NCBI GenBank assembly: GCA_033807775.1
Contig: CM066326.1
Location: forward strand, 89,318,873 to 89,382,872
Length of the DNA stretch: 64,000 nt
Direction: 5' to 3'
Source of the DNA: Saussurea involucrata
Taxonomy: Eukaryota > Streptophyta > Magnoliopsida > Asterales > Asteraceae
Shown: piece after piece, positions 10,896 to 21,200 of the stretch
Layout of the letters: every line of letters begins with the position of its first letter
How positions within the stretch are numbered: position 1 is the stretch's first letter
Program-made: the position numbers and the translations under genes
The notes under the pieces: generated by a model
Seen by the model: the letters and a program-made list of their open reading frames with translations, nothing else
Told to the model about the DNA's origin: nothing
The model's database searches: none

Positions 10896-11702
10896 ATGAG
10901 CTTAATATTGAATTTTTTTGGAATAAAAAAACCGTGGTCTGATGAACCCTCGGCTCATAGAACCACCCGTGGACGTCCTTCTCAAAAGAATCAAGCTCTA
11001 CAGAAAAAGATTCTTAAAGACTCTCGTAGACGCAGTTGTTCTAACGCGCCGACATTTATCAACCCTGAATGTTTTGCTCATCAAGAATCAACGAGGCATA
11101 GCTCCTACTTCCCACGACAACCCCCCCCCCCCCCCCCCCAAAATCCATATCTTAATCAAATCTCGAGTTTATTTCATCCATACATCACACAAATACAAGA
11201 TGTATTGGGCGATGGAAATTGTGGATTTCGAGTCATATCTACTTGTCTGGGTGGTCATGAAGACCAATGGGACGATATCCGCAGAGAGTTAATTGCTGAA
11301 CTAACTGAGTATCAACAGTATTACTCTTTTGTGACTGGCAGCGACGAGTGTCAAAGAATTAACGAAGCGTTGAATTTTTTCCAGAAGGACGTCTTTGCAC
11401 CACCTATGCATTGGATCGTTATGCATGAAATGGGAATTCTAGCTGCTTCAAGGTTCAATGTCATACTACATGTTCTCAATATGGCAGGTAATGTGACATA
11501 CTTACCATTCAGGACACCATCCCAACACGTGTCAATTGCAATAGTGCATGTTAATGGTAATCATTACATAAAAGTGGTACTAAACGGAGAATACCCAATG
11601 CCCACACTCACAACCCATTGGGCACGTTGTCGATTTCAAGTTGCAAGTACATGGATCGACCCATACAGACGTAGATTAGATATGTATAAAGAATATATAT
11701 AA
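10896..11702 (+). CDS. OTU-family cysteine protease, C-terminal module of a MULE transposase-OTU protein
   Basis: A 268-residue open frame. Residues about 100-230 form an OTU (ovarian-tumour) peptidase domain. VLGDGNCGFRVISTCLG carries the catalytic Asp and Cys, HVSIAIVHVNGNHYIKV carries the catalytic His, and the MHWIVMHEMGILAASRFNV segment between them is typical of the transposon OTU subfamily. OTU enzymes cleave ubiquitin or ubiquitin-like conjugates; the role in transposons is unknown. The N-terminal 25-40 residues (AHRTTRGRPSQKNQ) match the GRPS linker that joins transposase to OTU in MULE fusion proteins, so the transposase part has been deleted. The start codon lies in the terminal repeat itself (ATGAGCTTAATATTG), so an authentic initiation site is doubtful. 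A run of 19 C (11121-11139) encodes six prolines and keeps the frame. A fragment of the same OTU tail lies at 19150-19242 (-). Confidence 0.75.
   Translation: MSLILNFFGIKKPWSDEPSAHRTTRGRPSQKNQALQKKILKDSRRRSCSNAPTFINPECFAHQESTRHSSYFPRQPPPPPPQNPYLNQISSLFHPYITQIQDVLGDGNCGFRVISTCLGGHEDQWDDIRRELIAELTEYQQYYSFVTGSDECQRINEALNFFQKDVFAPPMHWIVMHEMGILAASRFNVILHVLNMAGNVTYLPFRTPSQHVSIAIVHVNGNHYIKVVLNGEYPMPTLTTHWARCRFQVASTWIDPYRRRLDMYKEYI
11121..11139 (+). repeat. Run of 19 C inside the OTU frame
   Basis: A homopolymer coding for a short polyproline stretch. Its length is likely to vary, and a change of one base would break the ORF. Confidence 0.9.
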
Positions 11703-12096
11703 CGTACTCGTACTCGTGAATATATTGATTTAAACGAGTAATCAAAGTTGGAATTTGTTGGAATAAAAAATATTTTTTTACGTATTTTAGTTAATATTGA
11801 GCTCATTTCGAAATAATATAATTAAATAAAAAATAAGAAGCTATCGACGAATAACAATATAAAAAAATAACGTAAACGTATGACATATTATAATATAATT
11901 AAATCAAAAAAATGCAATATTTGGCTCATTTCGAAGGTATCGACGAGACGATTATAATGGTGTAACTTGTTAAAATTAAAAAGTATTTTTTAACGTATTT
12001 TAGTTAATATACAGGTATATGTGTTAATATAATGAAAGTATAAAATGATAAATATAAAACTATAAGGTATAAAGTAAATTAAATAAATAAGTCTAA

Positions 12097-12819
12097 GGCC
12101 CTTCGCACCGCCCGCGGGCTCGGCCACGGGCTCGGTGCGGGCTCGTGCGGGCTGCGGTAAGGGGGCTGCGGGCTTGGGGCGAGGGCGAGGGGTGCGGGTT
12201 TGAAAACCCGAGGAACCCGTTGATGATTTGTTTTTTTTTAAATTTTTTAATCAAACGGCTCTTTCAACGGCTAGTTTTTTTATTTTTTTTTATTTTTTTT
12301 TCAATTTAATCACACTATATATATTAACCCTCAACCTCTTATTTTTTCACACCAACAATCTCTCAAACTCTCTCAAATTCTCTCAAACTCTCTCAAATTT
12401 CATCATGAATCCAAACAAAACACCTACATCCCGTCGTAACCGACCGGATACACCACAACCGCAAGAAGACCCGGAGCTTGGTTTCCAAGCGTTTACACAA
12501 CAAGGTTATCGTCCGCAATGGTCGCAACAATTAAAAAATTTCATAATTGGTAGTGTTTTGTATTTTGTAATTTTTATTTTTAATGAATGATATGAATTTT
12601 TATTTTTATTATTTATCTTATTTTTATTTATTCAAAAATATATAAATATTTTTATTTTGTTAAATAATTAAATGTATAAATAAAAGAATTAAAAAATGAT
12701 GTGGCGCTGATGTGGCATTGAGGGCTTGATGGCTTTTAGTTATGCGCTGTGGGTGTTTAGGACTTGAGGGCTTAGCTGATGTGGCGTTGAGGGCTTGAGG
12801 GCTTGCGCTGCGGAAGGCC
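12097..12819 (+). mobile_element. Non-autonomous PIF/Harbinger element nested in the MULE right arm
   Basis: 723 bases with terminal inverted repeats GGCCCTTCGCACCGC and GCGCTGCGGAAGGCC and a TAA target duplication on both sides (12094-12096 and 12820-12822). Both ends are GC-rich: the left end repeats GCGGGCTCGG and the right end repeats GGGCTTGAGG and GATGTGGCG. Inside is a promoter-like leader (TATATATATTAACC near 12317, then repeated TCTCTCAAAC) and the first codons of an ORF1-like gene. Deleting it restores continuity of the MULE terminal repeat, which proves the order of insertion. Confidence 0.88.
12405..12590 (+). pseudogene. 5' stub of a Harbinger ORF1 (Myb-like) gene
   Basis: An ATG after a CT-rich leader opens a 61-codon frame starting MNPNKTPTSRRNRPDTPQPQ and ending soon after LGFQAFTQQGYRPQW, where the sequence becomes AT-rich intergenic DNA. 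The glutamine/proline-rich start resembles the N-terminus of plant Harbinger ORF1 proteins, whose Myb/trihelix domain would follow. That domain is missing, so this is an internally deleted derivative. Confidence 0.5.
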
Positions 12820-12919
12820 TAATGGGGTAAAATGTAAATTTAAATAAAAAAAATAAAAAAATAAAGTGTATGAGAGAAGGGGTATAAAAAAGTGGGAGGG
12901 GGTAGGGATAGAATTTCCC

Positions 12920-13561
12920 TTTTTATAAATCATCTATATAAAATTAATGAAATTAAATTTCTATTTTAACTCCTATATACCAAAATTTTGAAATGCTTAC
13001 GTGGAATCCAAATTCGTCAAAAACATTTCGTCTAACAAAATTCTAAATACAATAGTTAGCAAACATATTCATTAATTAATACTAGAGGGAGTTTATTAAT
13101 TAAATGCTTATAGGGTAATTAAAAGTGGTTATTGAGTGTCATTTATCTTCATTATTTTTGCCCGGTGAGCATTTTAAGTTAAAGGTCCGAGAATCTAACC
13201 TGGTAAGTGAAAGAAAAAAAATTTACCCAGTTAATTAATTGATTGTGTGTGTCGGAAAAGAAACGTTTATCAACAATCCATTTTGATGGCCAACACTGTT
13301 ACTCGATAAGATAAGTAAATGTAGCGAGTCTTATCGGTATGTGAAGGAGAAAACGGTGTTAATATATAAAATTAATTAAACATTTATCAATAACGATATA
13401 TATTGTATTCTAATATATGAGTTTTGGATTCCGGTGAGAAATGTCAAATTTTATTATAAACCGTTGGACGAACATTAGGATGAGATGCACTGCACCGGAT
13501 CAATTACCTTTTAAGCCGCAATTCATGGGAGAGTATTTCTGTCTTCTCACATGATCTCATG

Positions 13562-13598
<37 letters not shown>

Positions 13599-13864
13599 TT
13601 AATTTAAATTATATGTTTCTAAAATGCAACTTAAATCATTGGTAGATTAATTAAAACTCATGATAAGTAGAAATCATCAGATCCAAAAGAGCCAAAGTAA
13701 AGTCCACCAAGTTGTCAAATTTAGGGTTTTCACCATGATCAGTGATCAAGAAACTTATCCAAGATCCATGTTTTCTAGTCTTTAATTTTTAATTCATCTC
13801 TAACTTAACTCTATATACATATATCATCGGTTGCAAACATCATATATATATGATCACAAGATCA

Positions 13865-13903
<39 letters not shown>
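12920..13903. other. 3' flank of the LBD16-like gene
   Basis: AT-rich sequence with (TA)n tracts at 13567-13592 and 13871-13903. The second tract ends just 3' of the LBD stop codon and so lies in its 3' UTR. No gene or complete transposon seen. Confidence 0.5.
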
Positions 13904-13907
<4 letters not shown>

Positions 13908-14631
13908 TTCCTCATCATTCTAACAGCAAGTTCTTGAAGCTCACCCAAATCACTTTCAGAAAGTCTCTTTTTGTTACTGTAAACTGCAGGTTGAAATGAA
14001 AAGCCATGATGATCTTGATCATCTCTACTTTGGATCTCTTGCATTCCACCCATCCCATCATTGTTGTGATCAATGGATTCCATTGAACTCTGTGGTGATA
14101 TGTTGTTGCAGTTCATAAAATTATTTCCACCATTAATATTATTCATGTAATTCTGATACGCCATTGCTCCTGCAGCCATGTTTGCAGACCATTGGTTTTC
14201 AAGATTTCTTGAATCCATGTACCCTTGTGCTGCCATCCGAGCTTTTACTTGCATCAGTTGTGCTTGTAAACATGCAACCTATATATACACATAATTCATT
14301 AAATTTGTTAAAATTGGTCTTCAAATAAATCATGATTCATGAATGAAACAAAATGAAGAATTATATATAAATATAGGGGCACGGTCCTAAAATTGAGAGA
14401 AACCCCGGAACCACCTACAGTGCAACACTTGACATATTCATCAGGACTATATATGGATAATATGTGATTATTCATTATGAATATGTGACTATTCATTATG
14501 AATATGTGATTATTCATTATGAATAACGCTTCTATATTCATTATAAAAGGGACTCATGAGTCATGATGCGTTGTGGGTGGTTTTCGAGTTCCTAATCAAT
14601 TTTGTGTTTCTAACGAAACTTCCCACTCTCC

Positions 14632-14685
<54 letters not shown>

Positions 14686-15007
14686 AAGTATATATATATA
14701 TGTATACCTGCTGTTGTAAGGCAAATATATGGGAAACACATCCATAAACAGGATCTCTGATCCTAGCTTGAGCTTCATAAGCAATTGTGACCACCGTCTC
14801 ACAGCGGTCGGCCACCGCCACATGATGCAGCAATTTAGAAACATTACTAGCACCAAACACCTTATGAATTGCGGCAAACCGAGCCGGGCCTTGCTCGGAG
14901 CAGAAATAAGGTGCAAAGATGCAGTCAGCAGTACATTTTCTTCTGAGAAACTTGCATGCACCACAAGGAGAACCACTAGTTGTCCCTGCAGCAGCACTAG
15001 TCGCCAT
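13904..15007 (-). CDS. LBD16: LOB-domain (LBD16-like) transcription factor, two exons
   Basis: Exon 1 is 15007-14708 (100 codons) and exon 2 is 14278-13904; together they give 224 residues. The intron 14279-14707 has GT and AG ends. The LOB domain fills residues 13-113. It has the CX2CX6CX3C zinc motif (C15, C18, C25 and C29, around SPCGACKFLRRKCTADC), the GAS block (FAAIHKVFGASNVSKLL) and the start of the leucine-zipper-like coil (IFALQQQ, then VACLQAQLMQV in exon 2). The C-terminus NKKRLSESDLGELQELAVRM closely matches what I recall of Arabidopsis LBD16, which is of similar length. LBD16-type proteins are nuclear, auxin-induced factors that start lateral-root formation. The methionine at 15007 was chosen because the in-frame extension upstream has no LOB-family similarity. 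Class I LBD is certain; LBD16 rather than a close paralogue is likely. Confidence 0.92.
14380..14705. repeat. Repeats within the LBD intron
   Basis: Contains tandem copies of a 24-base unit built on GAATATGTGATTATTCATTAT (about 14455-14545), then (CT)n to (TA)n to (TG)n microsatellites (14627-14705). The (TA)n run reaches to within a few bases of the splice donor at 14706-14707. Confidence 0.75.
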
Positions 15008-15107
15008 GAAAGCTGCAGACTCAAAGCTTAAGTGTGAATGTATTATGGAAGTGAAGAAGAAGATATATGGGGGCACACGGGGGGGCTAGAAAATGGTGAA
15101 AAAAGAG

Positions 15108-15168
15108 GGGTTTTAAAAGGAAGGAAAGGGAGACAAAGAAGGTCTGAATGTAGGGTTGTAAAGAGACA
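15108..15168 (-). promoter_or_regulatory. Putative LBD16 promoter: TATA-like site and two auxin response cores
   Basis: Read on the minus strand, TTTTAAAA lies at 15111-15118, about 105 bases before the ATG. Two TGTCTC cores, the canonical ARF-binding auxin response element, lie at 15130-15135 and 15163-15168. Auxin control of LBD16 through ARF7/ARF19 is established in Arabidopsis, so these are plausible control sites. Six-base motifs can occur by chance. Confidence 0.45.
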
Positions 15169-15169
15169 A

Positions 15170-17232
15170 GTAGTAATGGCTTATGCAAATTTGGAATGGG
15201 TTTCTTTAATGTGCTTTTATTAATTAACACAAGTATTTTAATTAATATGCTTTCATTGATATATACCTTTTGTATTGCCTCTTTCTTATTCATTATCACC
15301 ATTCTTAAATCTACTTTGACTTTGACTCATATCAAACCAAAACTATCTACATCTATTATGAAACCAAAAATTGTGTATTTTTCAAAACCCATCAATTATT
15401 ACAAAAATAAATGGCCATATTCTTATTTATTTTAAATTAGGTGGTTTAAATTTAAAAAAGTTTAATAATTATACATGTTTAAACATATATGTCATTTTTA
15501 TTGTGAACATTTATATGAATGAATAGCAGAATAGGATATATACAGGGGCTTAATTACTTGAGAACTCCCAAATTTTGTGAGATTCATAAAACCTTTTACC
15601 TTAAGGTTTTGTATTACATTGTTTTTTCTCATCTAACGCTAACACTTAATATATTGATGAACATATATTATTTAAACACATTGTGAAACACATGCATATA
15701 TGCTAATCAAGATTCTAAATGCTAGTCTTAGGTGGAAAAAAATCATATAAAATAACATATGATGCACTAGGATAAAGTTCATGTTAAGGGGAAAACCGCA
15801 AGAAAACAAAAAACTGATGAACACTTTAATAACCATTCATCTATACGGCAATTCATATGTGCATATATGGAAGTAAGTTGTCTGGTGCGCACACGTAAAT
15901 AGAAACCAAGAAACATCCTTGAATTATTTGTATGCATTTATGAATACTGTACAGATAAACAATTATTAGGTGTTCCTTGACCAATTTTTTTTTCTTAACT
16001 CGGTCTATATATAGACATTTGTAGATTTGAAATAAAATAAAAATTCCAAATAATGTATAAACTATTGAAACGTTGTATCTAAGATAATTTATAATTGGTG
16101 ATAATTTTGAACTTAATCGATTTAAGTTCAAAATTAAAAATTAAAAATGCAAAAACTATAGGCTTCAAGGAGATTTAAAATCAAGGCATCAAACAAAAAG
16201 TTTGGATCCGACAATGGCCTCTACTTGTTTGCATAATCAAGATTTTTTTTCTTGACCTATAATTGTAAATTAACTTTAATTAGTCTCAAACTTACTATTC
16301 CTATTTGAAATTTACACTACCTCAAAATGTCACTTAAGCAATAAACGAAAAATGTTATCTAAGAGGGGTTTATTTTCTATATAGTTTAAAAACAATATGT
16401 ATTTCTATTGAGAACTATCGTTTTTAATATAATTATTGATTTTTTTCTTCAAAAACGATTCATATTAACAATAAATGTAAAATTAAAGAAATAATATTAA
16501 AGTTTAGGTTTGTAAATAATTTTTTATATTTATATCATATAAGTATGATGTCAGATAAAGATTCTTTATATTTTTTCTGGAATTATGAAAATAAAAAACA
16601 AGGTAACATCAGTTAGAATATATATAAAATGACGTATAAGCACATATAAACGTCCGTTACCGTCTTGGAAATAAGAGCGTACGTTAATTTGATTTTGACA
16701 TTTGGTCAAGAGCAAGTTACAATAAATAACATTACATATTATATGTTTTAATGTGTTCATCAAACTTTCAAAACCGTTACTAAATCAGTCTACTTTATAA
16801 AAATGATTATTTATGTAATTTTAAAAAAATTGGTTTTGAAATATTTCGCAAATGGGTTACAAGTGTAGTTCCGATAACATAGGGTTACATTTTTTTTGGT
16901 CCTAAAGGAACGTGGAAACACATGAAAATTAACTTTTGAATGAAAACGAAAAAAGGAAATGGAACTACGGTTCTTCTAAGTAAATTTGGCCGATTTTTCT
17001 AAGTAAAAAAAATGTATATTGCGGACCCAAGTCTGTAATTGTGGACCTGAGTCATTTTTTTAAGGAAAATCGAACTGATTAAAATAAAATAAGTTATCAA
17101 AAACTTCTTACCACCGATATCAAACTAATATAAACAGTTTTCCTTTTTTTCATCTAAACACTAAAAACCGCTTATTATCGATGTCACATCAAAAAAAATC
17201 TCTTTAAATAATCAAACTCAAACACCCCCAGC
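15170..17232. other. AT-rich intergenic DNA upstream of the LBD gene
   Basis: No coding region, RNA gene or bounded repeat recognised. The small frames present have no family resemblance and no codon bias. Confidence 0.5.
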
Positions 17233-17235
17233 TAA

Positions 17236-17513
17236 GAACATCTCCAATGGGGTCACTAAATCTTACACTAAACATTAAATTTGATGTAAATGACATTATT
17301 CACATCTTCAATGGGGTCTCTATTTTTCACATTAAATTTAGTGTAATGAATAGTATTACACTATATTTGGTGTAACACTATTCATTTACATTACTTTTAA
17401 AATATAGTGTTACCCATTAAAGAAGATTTATTATTAACACTAAAATTTACGCTTCTTTTTATACTATTTTTGAAATTTGATTTAAAATTTAGCGTGACCC
17501 ATTGAAGATGCCC
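17236..17513. mobile_element. Tourist-like MITE, family GGGCATCTCCAATG
   Basis: 278 bases with terminal inverted repeats GAACATCTCCAATGGGGTCAC and (read inward) GGGCATCTTCAATGGGTCAC, with a TAA target duplication at 17233-17235 and 17514-17516. The interior is rich in ATTTAGTGT/ACACTAAAT inverted motifs. A second family member with a TTA duplication lies at 56869-57098. Confidence 0.85.
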
Positions 17514-18043
17514 TAAAGAAGAACCAAAAAATAAGGCAAATCCTTTCTACACCCCCTGCAAATTTTTTGCACGTTTTTGCACCCCCTGCACTTTTGTCAG
17601 CCTCACACCAAAATTCAATTTGCATATTTACATTTTACCCCCTATACTAATTAAATAAATTTACTTTATATCTTTTACATTTCTAATTTTCATTTTATAC
17701 CTTTATTATATTAACACATAAAATCGTAGAGTAGCTAAAATACGTTAAAAAAATACGTTTTAATTTTAACAAGTTACACCATTATAATCGTCTCTTTGAT
17801 ACGTTCGAAATGAGCCCAATCTTGAATTTTTTTGGATTTATATATTTTAATATATATCATATACACTATATAAAAAATATTTTATATTTAAAATTCATAC
17901 CCTTATAGTTAATTATTTAATTTATGGTACTCTTAGGTAGCTTTTGGTACACATACTAGATAGGACGGGATGGAACTGGACGGGACTGAACTGGATGGGA
18001 CGGGACGGGACTGAACTGAAATAGATAATTTTAATCTAAGTTA

Positions 18044-18229
18044 CGTTGGAAATACATCGATCCTTTTGTGCATACTCTGTAACTGCAAATACTTCAGCTC
18101 CAAATACACATGAATCATCATTCGCCAAATACCCATTTTCACAATTCTTAAATGAGTCCAGTGATACCAACTTGTCAAAACCTCATTTAATATTCTTCTC
18201 GTGAAACCTTCTCCTATTGTCATTCACGA
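18044..18229 (-). pseudogene. Captured exon fragment of a MATH (TRAF-homology) domain protein
   Basis: On the minus strand, after TTTATAG (a possible splice acceptor), the frame reads DIVNDNRRRFHEKNIK, a TGA-type interruption, then GFDKLVSLDSFKNCENGYLA, then NDDSCVFGAEVFAVTEYAQK. The DDxCxFGAEVFV core preceded by a G(F/Y)LxND turn is a hallmark of plant MATH domains. One stop lies inside, and there is no other MATH exon nearby. It sits between MULE terminal regions, the usual place for gene fragments transduced by Pack-MULEs. The donor gene is outside this window. Confidence 0.55.
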
Positions 18230-18232
18230 TAT

Positions 18233-18650
18233 CTATAAACACATTCAAATAATAATTATTTAAAATGATTTAATGAATTAGTTAATATATGATTATTATG
18301 TTAATGCGATAGGAGTGTAAAACAAAATTGAAAAAAAAATAAGACATGTACCATAAATTAAATAATTAACTATAAGGGTATGAATTTTAAATATATAAAA
18401 TATTTTTTATGTAGTGTATATGATATATATTAAAATATATAAATCCAAAAAAATTCAAGATTGGACTCATTTCGAACGTATCGAAGAGACGATTATAATG
18501 GTATAACTTGTTAAAATTAAAACGTATTTTTTAACGTATTATAGTTAATAAACGATTATATGTGTTAAATGTAAAATTTAAATTATGAAAGTAAAAGGTA
18601 TAAAGTAAAATAAGTAAATAAGTATAGGGGTTGAAAGTGTAAATTTCAAT
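18233..18650 (+). repeat. MULE right-end block, duplicated at 30744-31180
   Basis: From CTATAAACACATTCAAATAA to GGTTGAAAGTGTAA this block is almost identical to 30744-31180 inside the Ulp1 MULE. It contains the family landmarks CATTTCGAACGTATCG, TTAACGTATT and AAAGGTATAAAGTAAA. Confidence 0.8.
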
Positions 18651-18880
18651 TCGATTTTGATTTCATATTTACACTTTCAACCCCTATACTTATTTACTAA
18701 CTTTACTTTATACCTTTTACTTTCATAATTTAATTTTACATTTAACACATATAATCGTTTATTAACTATAATACGTTAAAAAAATACGTTTTAATTTTAA
18801 CAAATTACACCATTATAATCATCTCTTCGATACGTTCGAAATGAGCCCAATCTTGAATTTTTTTGGATTTATATGTCATA
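18440..18880. repeat. Imperfect 440-bp palindrome of two head-to-head MULE ends
   Basis: A 24-bp perfect inverted repeat (18621-18644 and 18667-18690) surrounds a 22-base centre. Outside it, both arms continue as inverted copies of the MULE terminal region to the TTCGAA(A/C) landmark and beyond. The outermost bases of both ends are missing at the centre. Confidence 0.8.
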
Positions 18881-19149
18881 CGTTTACCCCTTTTTTGATA
18901 TTGAATATTTTTTATTTAATTATATTATTATATGTCACACGTTTACGTTATTTTTTGATTTAATTATATTATTATTCATCGATATCTTCTTATTTTTTGA
19001 GATGATTATATTATTTCGAAATAAGGCAAATATTAACTAAAATACGTTACAAAATATCCAACAAATTTCAACTCTGATTACTCATTTAAATCAATATATT
19101 CACGAGTACAAGTACGCTCTATATATTCTGTATACATATCTAATCTACG

Positions 19150-19242
19150 TCTGTATGTGTCGAACCATGTACTTGCAACTGGATATCGACAACGTGTCCA
19201 ATGGTGTATGAGTGTGGGCATTGGGTATTCTCCGTTTAACAA
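19150..19242 (-). pseudogene. C-terminal fragment of an OTU protease gene
   Basis: The complement aligns closely with 11582-11680: both read AACGGAGAATACCCAATGCC, then CATTGG, GTTGTCGAT and GCAAGTACATGG. It corresponds to the last about 30 codons before the OTU stop. The catalytic part is absent. AT-rich 3' flanking sequence (18900-19150) also matches that downstream of the intact OTU ORF. Confidence 0.75.
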
Positions 19243-19284
19243 ATATATATACACATATCAATATCTTTAGTGATAACGGTTAAA

Positions 19285-19690
19285 CTATCTTATATCAAGA
19301 ATACCTGGATAATTGAGCAACTTTTCTTGAAGTTGTACCAAATTGTATGTGTACATTACTTGATTTGGAGATTCAAGTAACTGCACCCATTCTTGACAAA
19401 AAGAACTCCATTGCGGTTGACAATGTTTAAGAATATTTTGGTAGATATGCCATCTGCAAAGCAATAGTTTGGCACCCGGAAATACCATTTTGCATGCATT
19501 AATCAAAGCCAACTCTCTGTCTGTGACTATGACACCCGGGTAAAGGTTATCGTATATTTTGGACTTTAGACATTCTAACGCCCAAATATAATTTGATACC
19601 TTTTCTTGATGCATAAAGACAAATGCAATGCAAAATGTCTTGTTGGTTGATGTGACACCCACTATCTCAAGAAGAGGCATATCATACCTG
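19285..19690 (-). pseudogene. MULE transposase fragment (MULE/PF10551-type domain)
   Basis: A 131-codon exon on the minus strand preceded by a splice-acceptor-like TTTATACCCCAG. It starts (Y)DMPLLEIVGVTSTNKTFC and continues IAFVFMHQEKVSNYIWALECL, then VIVTDRELALINACKMVFPG and LLLCRWHIYQNILKHC. The Asp in VTDRELA is the second catalytic acidic residue of the DDE transposase, and the CxWHI motif follows as usual for FAR1/MURA-type enzymes. The upstream exon with the first Asp and the zinc finger, and the downstream catalytic Glu region, are missing. An OTU tail directly beyond shows that the parent encoded a transposase-OTU fusion. Confidence 0.8.
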
Positions 19691-20540
19691 GGGTATAAAC
19701 AAAATAATAATATTAAAGATTTTTTTTTTCAAAAATGATTTTTTGTATATATAACAATTGTACACAATATTCAAAATATTTAAGATAAAAACTGATGATG
19801 TCGCATTTACAAACAAAAATATTTTTTATTCCAAAAACTGATGATGTCGCATTCACCAACCCGATGTATAATCGATACTATTTTTCACCAACCCGATGTA
19901 TAATCGATACTATTTTTCACCAACGCGTCGATACCTTCGAAATGAACCCATTTTTTTATTTAATTATATCGAAATGAGCCCAATATTAACTAAAATACGT
20001 TAAGAAAATACTTTTTAACAACTTTCAAAATTTTAAATCGTGAACTCTTATTTGTTTTATAAGCATACGTTGTTTTAATAATCATTGGCGTTACAAAAAT
20101 AAATGAGACAAAAAAAACTCTCCTAATATATGATTATTATGTTAATGTGATAAAAATGTAAAACGAAAATTAAAAAAGTAAGAGATGTACCATAAATGAT
20201 ATATAATTAAATAATTAAATCAAAAAAATCAAAAAAATTCAATATTAGGCTCATTTCGAACGTATTGAATAGACGATTATAATGGTGTAACTTGTTAAAA
20301 TTAAGACATATTTTTTTAACGTATTTTAACTAATATACGATTATATGTGTTATTATAATAAATGTGTAAAATGAAAATTAAAAAAGTAAAAGATATAAAG
20401 TAAATAAATTATATAAGTTTAGGGATATTAAATGTAAATATAAATTTACTTTTTGGTTGCTTTTTTTTGTTTGATGGTTTGTGAGAGAGTGACCGTTGTG
20501 CAGCGAATTGGGCAGGGTGGGAATAGTAACCCAAAAATAA

Positions 20541-21084
20541 TTGTTGTATTAATTTATAAATAAATAATGGGAAGATAATGGAGTGGTCGTGTGTAATTGA
20601 AAGTATGGTGGGTCCGATTGGTGATTGTTTGATTTTAGAAGGATGTTTAAATAAATATTTTTCCGCCGAACGCCGCACCTGGGAACTGCTGCTCTTTGTC
20701 GTTTTCCCACTTTTAACACGTGTACATAACTCCACCATCATATTTCAGTGCATGACATCATTGGTCCCACCGGTTTAACTAAAATTTAGATTGAGTCCCT
20801 TAAAAATCATTGAGTATATTGGTAGTTTCTAATTTTTACATTTTATAACACTTCTGAACCCTAAATTTAACACTGTTAATGAGGTCCATTAGTTGCCTTA
20901 CGTTACGTGTACATAAAGGGTAATTTGGACATTTTTGCACTTGAATTTGACGGTTTAATTAAATTTTTCTTTATTCAATTAGTTTTTTCAACTAAACAAA
21001 GCTCTCTAGCCATGGCTTCTAATACTACATCTCTCATGAAACAACGGTTGATGGAAAACGTCCAAATTATGACGGTAAGACATC
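20541..21084. other. Intergenic stretch, no gene recognised
   Basis: AT-rich with two small frames lacking family resemblance. Contains GGTTTAATTAAATT-type simple sequence only. Confidence 0.5.
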
Positions 21085-21200
21085 AGCCATGAGATTAAAC
21101 CTCAGTGGCTACAAGTTGTGTACGCCTGGATTCGAACCCTGGGCAAATGGATTATTCTGCCACATCCTCCAAGACCTTAACCAGTACGCCACAACCCTTA
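21085..21200 (-). mobile_element. tRNA-derived SINE head
   Basis: On the minus strand a box A match TGGCGTACTGG (21191-21181) and a perfect box B GGTTCGAATCC (21138-21128) lie about 43 bases apart. This is the RNA polymerase III internal promoter layout. No cloverleaf can be drawn, so this is a SINE and not a tRNA. The sequence after box B (CAGGCGTACACAACTTG) resembles the body of plant tRNA-derived SINEs. Tail and target duplications are unclear. Confidence 0.7.

Larger units (their letters stand above)
10623..12919 (+). mobile_element. Non-autonomous MULE carrying an OTU-protease ORF
   Basis: The left end starts GGGTGATACTATTCCTA and the right end, read inward, GGGAAATTCTATCCCTA. Both terminal regions share the landmarks TTACATTTTACCCC, CTTTATACC, ACACATAAAATCGTATATTAG and CGTTCGAAATGAGC over about 270 bases. 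The right arm is interrupted by a Harbinger derivative at 12097-12819; with that removed, the arm aligns base for base with the left arm. Between the arms lies the OTU ORF (10896-11702). No transposase is left. Target duplications are not preserved. If the outer left end at 9992 is used instead, the flanks TTTTTACA and TTTTTATA match at 7 of 8 bases, so the true element may be 9992-12919. Confidence 0.75.
17535..20532 (-). mobile_element. Composite MULE with captured MATH exon, OTU tail and transposase fragment
   Basis: The left end is near GGCAAATCCTTTCTACACCCC and the right end, read inward, is GGGTTACTATTCCCACC. These carry the same terminal landmarks as the MULE at 10623. Perfect 8-bp flanks AAAAATAA (17527-17534 and 20533-20540) look like a target duplication, though they are low-complexity. 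Inside, in order: the left terminal region; a MATH-domain exon (-); a back-to-back pair of MULE ends forming a palindrome (18440-18880); the tail of an OTU gene (-); a transposase exon (-); and the right terminal region (20220-20532). Coding pieces read right to left. The transposase lacks its first catalytic part, so it is defective. Confidence 0.7.

Noticed and set aside
9983..12927. Outer boundary 9992-12919 for the OTU MULE
   Set aside because: Flanks match at 7 of 8 T-rich bases only; kept as an alternative, not as the call.
14561..15076. LBD frame extended into the intron and upstream
   Set aside because: The tail translates microsatellites after the splice donor at 14706-14707, and the N-terminal extension lacks family similarity.
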